A DNA stretch of 64,000 bases. Source: Pseudomonas silvicola. GTDB taxonomy: Bacteria; Pseudomonadota; Gammaproteobacteria; Pseudomonadales; Pseudomonadaceae. The stretch is from positions 970,001-1,034,000 of the forward strand of contig NZ_CP093280.1 in the NCBI RefSeq assembly GCF_026651855.1. The letters are read 5' to 3'. Position numbers and translations under genes: made by a program. The notes beneath the pieces are model-generated. The model was given only the letters and a program-made list of their open reading frames with translations, was not told the origin of the DNA and did not search any database. Positions 39,361-49,016 of this stretch are shown in pieces; positions within the stretch are counted from its first letter, which is position 1, and every line of letters starts with the position of its first letter.

Positions 39361-40119
39361 ATGAGTGAGTTACGCCGCGCCGCCGACGCACTCCGGCATG
39401 CAGGTAAAATCGTTGTTTTTACGGGGGCGGGCATCTCGGCGGAAAGTGGGATCCCCACCTTCCGGGATGAGCTCACTGGATTGTGGTCGATGTACGACCC
39501 GCAGCGATTAGAAACAGCTAATGCTTTCCGGGAGAATCCTGCATTAGTCTGGAGTTTCTACTTGTGGAGGCGACGCCAAGCCAAGGAAGCAAAGCCAAAC
39601 CTCGCCCACCTGCTGGTTCAGAGCTTGGAGTCATCCCGCCGGCAAGTTTCAGTGATCACCCAGAATATTGATGACCTGCATGAGCGGGCTGGATCTACAG
39701 ACATCATCCATCTTCACGGCAGTCTTAATGTCCCAAAATGCTTCGCGTGTCACAGGCCTGCTGAGCTGGCGCCAGAGCAGTTCGCCGTCCCCGCTCACGG
39801 ACTGGAAAAGGAGCCGCCGCGATGTGAGCGATGCAACGGAAGGCTACGGCCGGGCGTCGTTTGGTTTAAAGAAGATTTGCCGGTTGGCGCCTGGAAAGGT
39901 GCCCTGACGAATGCTCGCGAATGCGACGTTCTGCTCTCTATTGGTACCTCGGGTGTCGTCACTCCAGCGGCTGATATCCCGGTAATCGCGCATTCGGCCG
40001 GAGCTACCGTCATCCATGTCAATTTAGAGGATGTCTCGCTTGAAGGGGAGAACGAAGTGATGCTGGTTGGCAAGGCGACTGAGGTACTGGCGAGCCTGTT
40101 CGAGGCCGCGGGCATCTAG
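39361..40119 (+). CDS. SIR2-family NAD-dependent protein deacylase (class III, CobB/SIRT5-like)
   Basis: 252 residues from ATG 39361 (GTGAGGAG at 39342-39349 upstream). NAD-binding motifs GAGISAESGIPTFRD, TQNIDDLHERAGS and the catalytic histidine in HLHGS are present, with a zinc site CFACHR...CERCNG. The segment FYLWRRRQAKEAKPN contains the Y-x-x-R pair that in SIRT5/CobB favours succinyl- or malonyl-lysine. Usually a housekeeping enzyme, but here it is transposon cargo beside other defence-like genes; stand-alone sirtuin domains also act as NAD-depleting effectors, so a defence role is possible though not shown. Confidence 0.93.
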   Translation: MSELRRAADALRHAGKIVVFTGAGISAESGIPTFRDELTGLWSMYDPQRLETANAFRENPALVWSFYLWRRRQAKEAKPNLAHLLVQSLESSRRQVSVITQNIDDLHERAGSTDIIHLHGSLNVPKCFACHRPAELAPEQFAVPAHGLEKEPPRCERCNGRLRPGVVWFKEDLPVGAWKGALTNARECDVLLSIGTSGVVTPAADIPVIAHSAGATVIHVNLEDVSLEGENEVMLVGKATEVLASLFEAAGI

Positions 40120-40286
40120 TGAATGTCCCGGCTGTGGACGACTTCGCTCTGAGGGCGGCGCTCTGAGGTTCCGAGGCTACGACTCGTATGCTGTTGTCAG
40201 GTTTCGGTCATGGGAATTGGTTCCTGATCTCAGTCGGTGCTGAACTTCCTGTTATTCTGATTACTGTTTTTATGTTTCCAAGCTAA

Positions 40287-41476
40287 GGAAATCCTGAAAA
40301 AGACTTCCTGATTTGGCAAAATCTCCGGACACCAATCGCCGAGCTTTTCAATGAAGCAAATGACCTTCGCCGATGCCGAGTACGCCGGTAAGCGCAAGCA
40401 GACCCGCAAGGAATTGTTCCTGATCGAGATGGATCGGGTCGTACCCTGGAAGGGTTTGATTGCCCTGATCGAACCTCATTACCCGAAGGGCGAAGGGGGT
40501 CGTCCGGCCTATCCTTTGATGGCGATGCTGCGGGTTCATCTCATGCAGAACTGGTTCGGTTACAGCGATCCTGCGATGGAAGAAGCGCTGTACGAGACGA
40601 CGATCTTGCGCCAGTTTTCCGGTCTGAGCCTGGAGCGGATCCCAGATGAAACTACCATCCTCAACTTCCGTCGCCTGCTGGAAAAGCGCGAGTTGGCCGC
40701 TGGTATTCTCGGCGTGATCAATGGCTATCTGGGCGACCGTGGCTTGTCGCTGCGACAAGGCACCATCGTCGATGCCACGCTGATTCATGCGCCCAGTTCG
40801 ACCAAGAATAAGGACGGCAAACGCGATCCTGAGATGCATCAAACCAAGAAAGGTAACCAGTATTACTTCGGTGCCAAAGCTCACATTGGTGTCGACGATG
40901 AGTCAGGGCTGGTGCACAGCGTGGTGGTCACTGCGGCCAACGTCGCGGACATAACCCAAGTCGACAAACTGCTACACGGTGCTGAGAACGTGGTCTGCGC
41001 CGATGCAGGCTATACCGGTGTCGAGAAGCGCGAAGAGCATGCGGTACGCCACGTCATCTGGCAGATTGCAACCCGGCGCAGTACCTACAAAAAACACGGT
41101 AAACGCAGCGCGCTGTACAAAGCGATGCGCAAGATCGAGAAAGCCAAGGCCCAGGTTCGCGCCAAGGTTGAGCATCCATTTCGAGTGATCAAGCGTCAGT
41201 TTGGTTATACGAAAGTGCGTTTCCGAGGATTGGTGAAAAACACTGCTCAGATGGTGATGCTGTTCGCCCTGTCGAACCTTTGGATGGCGCGTCGATATTT
41301 GCTCTCTAGCGCAGGAGAGGTGCGTCCGTAATGAGGGAAATAGCTGCTGCGAGGAGCGTTCAGCGGAAAAAATGGATGGAATAGGCGGCAGACTTGATCG
41401 GTTTTGAACGGCTGCCGTTTTTTGAAAGCACCTATGGCTCAGCAGTCGAAAAATAGCGGCCTACTTCAGACCATCC
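40287..41476. mobile_element. IS5-family insertion sequence with CTAA target duplication
   Basis: A 1190-bp element. The tips read inward GGAAATCCTGAAAAAGAC from 40287 and GGATGGTCTGAAGTAGGC from 41476, matching at 11 of 18 positions. The flanks are CTAA at 40283-40286 and 41477-41480, a perfect 4-bp duplication of the YTAR type used by the IS5 group. The size matches IS5 itself (about 1.2 kb). Confidence 0.82.
40351..41331 (+). CDS. IS5-family transposase
   Basis: 326 residues. The IS5 DDE catalytic domain contains GTIVDATLIHAPSSTKNKDG, AHIGVDDESGLVHSVVVTAANVAD, VCADAGYTGVEKREE and the final VEHPFRVIKRQFGYTKVRFRGL with the catalytic glutamate. Intact, single open frame. Cargo-region insertion between the sirtuin and the acetyltransferase remnant. 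Confidence 0.95.
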   Translation: MKQMTFADAEYAGKRKQTRKELFLIEMDRVVPWKGLIALIEPHYPKGEGGRPAYPLMAMLRVHLMQNWFGYSDPAMEEALYETTILRQFSGLSLERIPDETTILNFRRLLEKRELAAGILGVINGYLGDRGLSLRQGTIVDATLIHAPSSTKNKDGKRDPEMHQTKKGNQYYFGAKAHIGVDDESGLVHSVVVTAANVADITQVDKLLHGAENVVCADAGYTGVEKREEHAVRHVIWQIATRRSTYKKHGKRSALYKAMRKIEKAKAQVRAKVEHPFRVIKRQFGYTKVRFRGLVKNTAQMVMLFALSNLWMARRYLLSSAGEVRP

Positions 41477-41510
41477 CTAAGGAAACCGCTCTAAATCGTC
41501 GAGGAGATAG

Positions 41511-41952
41511 GTAGTCGGCTATGCCTACGCCAGTCAGCACCGGGCGCGCGGCGTATCGCTGGGCGGTGGATGTGACGGTGTATGTCGCCAAGGGTCAGCG
41601 CCGCAGTGGGGCTGGTCGGCAGCTCTATGACGTGTTGCTGCCGGTGCTGAAGCGTCGGGGGTATCGCTCGGCGTATGCCGGAATTTCCCTACCGAATGAA
41701 GGTAGCGTAGGGTTGCACGAGCGACTCGGTTTCCACTACATCGGGACGTTTCCCCAGGTCGGATTCAAGCTTGATGCTTGGTATGACGTTGGTTACTGGA
41801 GGTTTGAGTTGGGGGACGGTACCCCTTACCCACAGGACCCGGAGCGCTTTCAATCCCTCTATTTAGCGATGGATACGATTGACGCTATCAAGGATCCAGC
41901 GGCGCCTCCGCATTCAGATATACCCAAGACAAACGAGGTCCAGGAAGTACCT
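41511..41952 (+). pseudogene. Truncated, frameshifted phosphinothricin-type GNAT acetyltransferase
   Basis: The frame starting at 41511 encodes VVGYAYASQHRAR, and then the reading shifts to the frame of AAYRWAVDVTVYVAKGQRRSGAGRQLYDVLLPVLKRRGYRSAYAGISLPNEGSVGLHERLGFHYIGTFPQVGFKLDAWYDVGYW. Together these are the C-terminal half of a PAT/Bar-like N-acetyltransferase (AAYRW to VGYWR). The first roughly 75 residues are missing and a small indel lies near 41550. The frame continues without a stop into the RES gene, giving a false 576-residue fusion. Confidence 0.7.
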
Positions 41953-43251
41953 ATGATTTGCGTCGATTGCGTTAAGCCTGGTTCACTGAAGAGGCTGTTC
42001 GATACACACGGAACGGAGGGTGACTGCAAGTATTGCGGCCGCCGTGGGCACGCGATGGAGTCGCAGAAACTATTCGACTACGTTTACAAGTGCGTCGAAG
42101 ACAACGTTGCCAGCAAGGATGACCTCTCCCATTACGAACTGGGCATGTTGTATCACTGCGGCTCCGATGATATCGCCGTTTCGGACATCGATATTGTCCT
42201 CATGGAGTGGTTTGAGCTCGGTGAGGAACCGTACTTTCAAGATCTCTGTGATGGTGTTCCAGCGGAGTTCAGGACCGACGACGACGGGAACGACACACAT
42301 TTTTATGACGACGACGGCACATTGGAGTCAAACATCTACGACAGCCACTGGCAGGATTTCGTAGAGGATGTCCGCTACAAGCACCGTTTTTTCAACACTG
42401 GGGCTGATCTGTTTCTCGGATCCGTTTTTTCGGTCCTGACGGCCGATAACGACCAGCTCAAGCCCGAGGTGTTGCGGAGTATCGTCCCTGGCGAATTTTT
42501 GTACCGGGCACGCCATGCTCAGAACCAAAGCAAAGCGCAGGAAATCATCGATGATCCAGCTAGGCAGTTCGGGGCTACACCAAAGCACATGGCTAGCAGC
42601 CAACGGATGACTCCAAATGGCATATCTGCCCTGTATTGCGCATTGGAACGGGAAACCTGCCTCAGCGAAATCCGCTCCATTACCGGGGATAACGTCGTAA
42701 GTACCGCTTTGACTCCGGTAGAAGGCTTGAGGCTTTTGGACCTCACCGTGCTGGACCGCGCAGAGCCTGGGGAGCTCACGCTGCTGGACGAAGGATACCG
42801 AGAGTCCCTGCATCGAAACGTATTCCTGGGCTCGTTGGTCAAGAAGATGTCCCTGCCCAAGGCGCGTCACGACGAATTGAGCTATCTGTCGACGCAAGTG
42901 GTCTTTGAATACTTGCGGCTACGATTCGGAAAGCAAGTGGATGGTCTAGTTTTTCCTTCCGTTCGAACCGGGGAAGCAGGTACCAACGTAGTGCTTTTCC
43001 CTGAGGCTAGCCGGCTCTGCTACGAGCCTCCGGCCGATTTTGATCCGGCCGATGGACCTGTCCCGGTAGCGGTGCCTGCGTATGACTCATTCGGGCGAGC
43101 GGCCAACTTGGCCGTTGTGGCAGGCTCCATCAGGTTCCACAAAATCACTGCGATTGAAACTAAGGCACACGAGTATGACCACATTCACGGCCTGTTCATG
43201 AGCGATTTGAACCGTAAGCGCTTGGGCTTGGATTTCGGACGAGTGAATTGA
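41953..43251 (+). CDS. RES-domain protein with HEPN/RES N-terminal domain (predicted NAD-consuming toxin)
   Basis: 432 residues from ATG 41953, chosen because AGGAAG stands upstream at 41942-41947 and the protein begins with a zinc-like pair MICVDC...CKYCG. Residues 1-160 look like the HEPN/RES N-terminal domain. The RES domain (about 180-400) has EFLYRARHA (Arg), MASSQRMTPNGISALYCALERETCLSEIR (catalytic Tyr/Glu region) and FEYLRLRFGKQVDGLVFPS. RES toxins break down NAD+; in Xre-Res modules an Xre antitoxin sits next door, but none is found here, so it may be a stand-alone defence protein with built-in control. It is preceded in frame by the acetyltransferase remnant. Confidence 0.8.
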   Translation: MICVDCVKPGSLKRLFDTHGTEGDCKYCGRRGHAMESQKLFDYVYKCVEDNVASKDDLSHYELGMLYHCGSDDIAVSDIDIVLMEWFELGEEPYFQDLCDGVPAEFRTDDDGNDTHFYDDDGTLESNIYDSHWQDFVEDVRYKHRFFNTGADLFLGSVFSVLTADNDQLKPEVLRSIVPGEFLYRARHAQNQSKAQEIIDDPARQFGATPKHMASSQRMTPNGISALYCALERETCLSEIRSITGDNVVSTALTPVEGLRLLDLTVLDRAEPGELTLLDEGYRESLHRNVFLGSLVKKMSLPKARHDELSYLSTQVVFEYLRLRFGKQVDGLVFPSVRTGEAGTNVVLFPEASRLCYEPPADFDPADGPVPVAVPAYDSFGRAANLAVVAGSIRFHKITAIETKAHEYDHIHGLFMSDLNRKRLGLDFGRVN

Positions 43252-43409
43252 TGGTGGCAGCTACCACTATGTAGAGAGAAAGGCCATTTTTTTCCTTCTG
43301 TCTCACGAACTGGAGCCTGGTCTCTACTGCCGTTGTCATGGCCAGCAGAGGCCAAACCACCCATCAAATGGGCGCACAAGCAGATTTCACTGTCAGCGGC
43401 ATGTAGTGG

Positions 43410-43552
43410 TCAACTGATCCCGGACACTGCGTTAAGTTTTTCCTCGGCAACGGCAGGCGCCAAGCCGTCGTTGAACTGATGTGGTCGCCGCCAGTTGTAC
43501 TGCTCCATAAGGAAACGACTGATATCTTGTTTAGCCAACGCGGCGCTCATGT
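43410..43552 (-). pseudogene. IS3 orfB, 3' fragment
   Basis: Encodes HMSAALAKQDISRFLMEQYNWRRPHQFNDGLAPAVAEEKLNAVSGIS, the normal end of an IS3 integrase-type OrfB. Its upstream continuation lies 3.4 kb away at 46979-47662. The shared octamer GCTCATGT at 43545-43552 and 46979-46986 marks the break. Confidence 0.85.
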
Positions 43553-43744
43553 GTAACCGTCCGGTAAACACGTCTTCCCAGCGATACTGCCGAAGGGCAT
43601 GGTGCGCACTTGAGGACACACCTGTCCTGGCCCATCAAGCAAACTTCCCATTGCCCCTCGCCGCCGTACCTACAGTAAGTTCTTCAAAACCCGAGTTATT
43701 TGGGAGTGCACCGAACCTGATGCCTCTACCGCAAATACAGCTAG

Positions 43745-43882
43745 CTACTTGCGATGACTCTCTGCCTGATGGCTGCCGTCGCAGCCCAACTGGTCAGGGT
43801 CATCCGAGCAACTGTCCTGGTAGCTGAAGTACTGGCAGCCCGCACACAGCGTGAACACGAAAATGACGATAAGTTTATTCAT
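43745..43882 (-). CDS. Small secreted or lipoprotein-like passenger (45 residues)
   Basis: MNKLIVIFVFTLCAGCQYFSYQDSCSDDPDQLGCDGSHQAESHRK. It has a short hydrophobic start ending in LCAGC, a near-lipobox, and then a small Cys/Asp-rich tail. The ribosome site TAGGAG is well placed. It lies 22 bases after the next gene on the same strand and inside the IS66 element. No known family. Confidence 0.55.
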   Translation of the reverse strand: MNKLIVIFVFTLCAGCQYFSYQDSCSDDPDQLGCDGSHQAESHRK

Positions 43883-43904
43883 GAAACTCCTACCGAGCCA
43901 ACTT

Positions 43905-44144
43905 TCACTTCTGCTTTATATGATCCAGAGCTTTGTTGGCCTGGTCGGCACACTTCTTGTAGTCACCGGACTTGTGAGCCTCTTTAGCTTGCTGATGCTC
44001 ATGGTGCCCTGAGGAAGTGAAATCAGCCTCAGTGGCGGCCTTCAGCTTCCCCAAAGCCTCCTCACACTCGTGATGGTCATCCTTGGCAAATGCAGGGCTC
44101 GTAACAAGGAACGTCGTTAGCAGGCAGGGTATTAGCAATCGCAT
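43905..44144 (-). CDS. Small exported His/Lys-rich passenger protein (79 residues)
   Basis: Starts at ATG 44144 (MRLLIPCLLTTFLVTSPAFA, a clear signal peptide). The mature part DDHHECEEALGKLKAATEADFTSSGHHEHQQAKEAHKSGDYKKCADQANKALDHIKQK is helical and contains two cysteines and several histidines, which may bind metal. The upstream ATG at 44198 gives an unlikely N-terminus. Part of the passenger block of the IS66. Confidence 0.7.
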   Translation of the reverse strand: MRLLIPCLLTTFLVTSPAFAKDDHHECEEALGKLKAATEADFTSSGHHEHQQAKEAHKSGDYKKCADQANKALDHIKQK

Positions 44145-44194
44145 GGGAAACACCTTGGAAATAACTAATTTGTGTGATCGACGGCCGGGAGTAC

Positions 44195-44458
44195 TCAAAG
44201 ATGCTTCTTAGCTTCCTTGTCCAGATGTTTGTCAGCTTTATGCCGTTCCTCGTCGTCATGCTTCACGCCTTTATCCACTTCGCTGGCATCATGCTTGACG
44301 CCTTTGTCCGCTTCCTTAGCATCGTGGTCGACGCCTTTGTCTACTTCGCGATTGTCATGGCGAATACCTTTGGCCACCTCGTCTTCGGCAAACGCCAACG
44401 GGAGGACGGAACCGGAGAGCAGCAAGGTGATCATGGCTGACGAAACGAATTTGTTCAT
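44195..44458 (-). CDS. Small exported repeat protein (87 residues, KGVKHD units)
   Basis: Starts at ATG 44458 with a signal peptide (MNKFVSSAMITLLLSGSVLPLAFA). The mature part consists of four 11-residue charged repeats of the form EVDKGVKHDAS, followed by DKHLDKEAKKHL. The 11-residue period suits an elongated amphipathic helix. The upstream GGAGTATCACC is a good ribosome site. First gene of the three-gene passenger block. Confidence 0.72.
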   Translation of the reverse strand: MNKFVSSAMITLLLSGSVLPLAFAEDEVAKGIRHDNREVDKGVDHDAKEADKGVKHDASEVDKGVKHDDEERHKADKHLDKEAKKHL

Positions 44459-44597
44459 GGTGATACTCCTGTACGAACAGCGAGGCCTTTGTGACCTCAT
44501 CGCTACTTAGCGTAGACAACAAAGTCGAATGTGACAGGTTTTTTTATCGGCTCTGACGTGGTTCATCTGGGGCGTCCGGGCATCCCCTCTTGTGTGA

Positions 44598-46145
44598 TTA
44601 AACCTGCTGCCACTTATGCGGAAGCAGCTGCTCGATTTCACTCGCCCGCTGTGTCGGCAGCCGCGTGAGAACATCCTTCAAATAAGCATACGGATCATGC
44701 CCATTCAACCGCGCAGACTGGATCAAACTCATGATCGCCGCTGCCCGTTTGCCGCTGCGTAGCGACCCTGCGAAGAGCCAGTTCTTGCGTCCAAGAGCCC
44801 AGGGGCGGATCTGGTTCTCGGCCCAATTGTTGTCAATGGGTACGGCCCCGTCATCGAGGTAGCGCGACAGCGCTGCCCAGCGTTTCAGGCTGTAATCCAA
44901 CGCTCTGCTGATAGCCGAACCTTCGAGCACAAGATCACGCTGGGCGATCATCCAGGCGTGCAGCATATCCATCACCGGTAAGGTTTTTTCTTGCCGTATT
45001 CGGCGCCGTAAATCCGGTTCAAGGTCGCGGACTTCGCTCTCGATTTCGTACAGCAACTGGATATAACGCAGGGCCTGCTCGGCGAGCAGGCTCTTGTTGG
45101 TGGCGTGCAGTTCGAAGAACTTGCGTCGCGCATGGGCCATGCAGCCGATCTCGGTCACGCCGAGTTCAAAACTGGCCTTGTAACCGCCAAAATCATCACA
45201 CACCAGCTTGCCCTTCCAGTCTTGCAGGAAGTTGCGAGCGTGCTCACCGGCTCTGCTGGGGCTGAAGTCGTAAACGACAGCCGCTGTTTCGCAGAATTGG
45301 CTGGTGGCGTAGGCCCACACATAAGAACGATGGGTTTTCTTCGAGCCCGGAGCGAGCATCTGCACGGGTGTTTCATCGGCGTGGATGATCTGGTGCCCGA
45401 GCACTACATCGCGTAGCGCATCGACCAGAGGCTGCAACTGCACGCCAGTAACGCCAACCCATTGGGCCAAGGTTGAGCGTGGAATCGCCAGGCCCGCTCT
45501 ACCGAAAATCGATTCCTGACGGTAAAGAGGCAGATGGTCGGCAAACTTTGCGATCATGACGTGGGCCAATAGCCCGGCGGTCGGGATACCCTTGTCGATG
45601 ACCTGTGCCGGAACGGGTGCCTGGATCAGTGTTTCGCAGTCATCGCATACCCACTTGCCACGGACATGGCACTCGACGGTAAATACGCCGGGCGTGTAGT
45701 CCAGCTTCTCGCTGACATCCTCACCGATGCGCTTGAGTGCACAGCCGCATTGGCAGTGGGTGTTGTCCGGTTCGTGATGAATCAACATCCGTGGAAATTC
45801 TGCCGGCAACGCGGTGCGCTTGGGCTTTTGCTTTTTCTCGGTCGGTATAGGAGCTGTTCGCAAGGTTTGAAGCTCAGCTTCAATCGCCGCGATATCGGTA
45901 TCGATCAAGTCATCGAGCAAGCTGGTCTGCTGCGGATTCAACTGCTCGCTACGCTTGGCAAACTTCAAACGCTTTAGTTGCGCGATCTCATGGGTCAGTT
46001 TCTCGATAACCGTCTGATCACGGTTGATCTTCTTGCCCATGGTCTCGACTTGCTGGTCGAGTGTCTCGACACGCTGTATCAACTGCGCCGCCAAAGCGCG
46101 CAGTTGTTCGGGGGTAAGGTGATCGAGATTGGGGAGCGAAGTCAT
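44598..46145 (-). CDS. tnpC: IS66 transposase TnpC (copy 2)
   Basis: 515 residues, nearly the same as copy 1 but one 7-residue unit shorter in the N-terminal coiled coil (a VETMGK repeat missing). The DDE motifs IHADETPVQML, VCDDFGGYKASF and NNWAENQIRPWALG are intact. Confidence 0.93.
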   Translation of the reverse strand: MTSLPNLDHLTPEQLRALAAQLIQRVETLDQQVETMGKKINRDQTVIEKLTHEIAQLKRLKFAKRSEQLNPQQTSLLDDLIDTDIAAIEAELQTLRTAPIPTEKKQKPKRTALPAEFPRMLIHHEPDNTHCQCGCALKRIGEDVSEKLDYTPGVFTVECHVRGKWVCDDCETLIQAPVPAQVIDKGIPTAGLLAHVMIAKFADHLPLYRQESIFGRAGLAIPRSTLAQWVGVTGVQLQPLVDALRDVVLGHQIIHADETPVQMLAPGSKKTHRSYVWAYATSQFCETAAVVYDFSPSRAGEHARNFLQDWKGKLVCDDFGGYKASFELGVTEIGCMAHARRKFFELHATNKSLLAEQALRYIQLLYEIESEVRDLEPDLRRRIRQEKTLPVMDMLHAWMIAQRDLVLEGSAISRALDYSLKRWAALSRYLDDGAVPIDNNWAENQIRPWALGRKNWLFAGSLRSGKRAAAIMSLIQSARLNGHDPYAYLKDVLTRLPTQRASEIEQLLPHKWQQV

Positions 46146-46206
46146 GGTGCCGATTTTGCCAGGCCGGGCAATTCGCGGCGATAGACCGATAGGCTAATGG
46201 CAGCCG

Positions 46207-46546
46207 TTAAAGCAGTGTGATCGCACCGCCGGAGCGCGCGCGCTGCCACGGCAGGCCCAACACCAGGGCCTGGAGTTGCTCGGTATCCAGCTCTATTTCA
46301 GAGCCATGGCGAATGCCTGGCCAGTGGAACTTACCTTGGTTCAACCGGCGAGCAGCCAGCCAGATGCCGAAGCCGTCATGCACCAGAACTTTCATCCGGG
46401 TGGCGCGGCGGTTGGCGGGTGGATAGATAAGCACAGTGCGGCTTCGCCGCACCGAACATCGCTATCACTTTGGCCAACGCGGTCTCGGTGCCAGCTCGCA
46501 TGTCCATTGGCTCGGTAGCGAGCCAGATGGAGTCGATGCGAATCAT
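46207..46546 (-). pseudogene. tnpB: IS66 tnpB (copy 2), frameshifted
   Basis: The first part, MIRIDSIWLATEPMDMRAGTETALAKVIAMFGAAKPHCAYL, starts at 46546 and overlaps the tnpA stop. The rest, RATRMKVLVHDGFGIWLAARRLNQGKFHWP, is in another frame. Compared with copy 1 there is a 4-base net insertion at about 46418-46424 (GGTGGAT where copy 1 has AAC). The element may therefore no longer move by itself. Confidence 0.85.
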
Positions 46547-46875
46547 CGCAGCAGGTCTCGAAGAAAGGTCGCGCACGCAGCAGCACTTTCAGTTGGCCAG
46601 TTCACTTTGACGGTGCCACGCGTGTGCTGGATCTCAACGCAGATATTCGATGATGCAGCTGGCGAATTTACTCCGGCCAGCTGCATGGGTAACGGAATAA
46701 ACGCAGGCTGCGGCGCCGTGTTTTTCTGCGCTTGTACCCGAATCCATTTATGGACGAGGTTTGCGTTGAGGCTATGGCTGAGCGCGATGCTGGCAATAGA
46801 AGCGCCGGGCTGGGCACACTCTTGAATGACTTGGGCCTTGAAGGACTTGGAGTAGGAACGGCGTTGTGGCTGCAT
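46543..46875 (-). CDS. tnpA: IS66 protein TnpA (copy 2)
   Basis: 110 residues. The helix-turn-helix QRRSYSKSFKAQVIQECAQPGASIASIALSHSLNANLVHKWI is intact. The stop overlaps the tnpB start. Clearly diverged from copy 1 TnpA while the two TnpC proteins are almost identical, suggesting a mosaic. Confidence 0.9.
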   Translation of the reverse strand: MQPQRRSYSKSFKAQVIQECAQPGASIASIALSHSLNANLVHKWIRVQAQKNTAPQPAFIPLPMQLAGVNSPAASSNICVEIQHTRGTVKVNWPTESAAACATFLRDLLR

Positions 46876-46897
46876 GAAATACCCGCTTGAAAGGCTA

Positions 46898-48006
<1,109 letters not shown>

Positions 48007-48169
48007 CAGACACCTCTCTGTGGCGAGCATTCTCGCCTAAATGGGTGTCCGGTTTCATTAGACCACTACAGCATGCCTCGTCGCGGGCTACGGGGTAGGC
48101 CGCCTGTCTATGTTGTCGGGCGGTCCACCTGTGTCTAGTCTTGGGTCATCCAAAAGCGGTTGAGCGCTC

Positions 48170-48976
48170 ATGATTGACGACGACTATGGCTGTGAGCAGG
48201 ACTATCGACCTGCTTACCTTGCCCCGGATCTCATCCCCCAGCATGCCTTGAGTGGGGCATTGAGATCATTGACGCTGTTTGGCACAGACAGGAATCTGGT
48301 CAGCCAAGCTATGAACCTGACCATCGTTGACGAATTCATAATGGGCTTGGAGTACAAATACCTCCGTGCCAAGTTTAACGAAACGTCGACACCCTATGAC
48401 TCGGTCTTCCTCGCCGCACAGTCGCAAATGTGGATCTTCAGTGCGTACGAAGTCATGCGGACGTGGATTTAGAAGGCGAAGGGCTATGTCAAAACTGCCA
48501 ATAGTTCCGGACTTCAGCTCAAGCTCGCTGACCTGAAACGTGACCGTGGGTACATGAATTTCACGGCGCTGCAGAAAGCCGATGAAATTCAGGCCCTGTT
48601 AGACGATCCGTTAATGCTGGAGAAGCTCCAGGACGATTTGGCAAGGACTCATTTCCTATTCATTCAGGTCGAGACCATTCGGGTTGCTCTTGCTAAACAT
48701 GAGGTCAGAAAGCGGGAAGGAGCAATGATGGCTGGAGGATTGGTCGGGTACATGAATCGGGAATGCGGTTCACTTTCCTACGATATGAACGCCGGAATGG
48801 TCAGCACTGAGCAGATCAGTCGAAGAGATATTGCTGATGGAATTCGATCGATCCCTGACCTCACTGTCCCGACAGCAGATGAGGTGAAAAGCTACGAGCT
48901 GTATATGCGAGGAATGTCGGATGAGCAGGCGTTGGAGCTTTTCAAAGATTTCGAAGAGCATCCATCAAGCGACTGA
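48170..48976 (+). pseudogene. Hypothetical gene with an in-frame TAG
   Basis: One reading frame of 268 codons is interrupted only by TAG at 48470-48472. Upstream: MIDDDYGCEQDYRPAYLAPDLIPQHALSGALRSLTLFGTDRNLVSQAMNLTIVDEFIMGLEYKYLRAKFNE...FSAYEVMRTWI. Downstream in the same frame: KAKGYVKTANSSGLQLKLADLKRDRGYMNFTALQKADEIQALLDDPLMLEKLQDDLARTHFLFIQVETIRVALAKHEVRK. Both halves look like genuine helical protein and belong together, so this is either a nonsense-mutated gene or a readthrough case. No family recognised. Followed by a GC hairpin at 48973-48992. Confidence 0.75.
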
Positions 48977-48992
48977 GCGGGCCGGAAGGCCC
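48973..48992. terminator. Hairpin between convergent genes
   Basis: AGCGGGCC-GGAA-GGCCCGCT is a perfect 8-bp stem overlapping the stop of the pseudogene. There is no T-run, but its position between convergent genes suits a bidirectional attenuator. Confidence 0.5.
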
Positions 48993-49016
48993 GCTACGAA
49001 TGAAACCAGGCGCGGT

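Noticed and set aside
41521..43251. A genuine 576-residue acetyltransferase-RES fusion protein
   Set aside because: The acetyltransferase part lacks its first half and is frameshifted near 41550, and the RES part has its own ribosome site at 41942-41947; read-through of frames is the simpler account.
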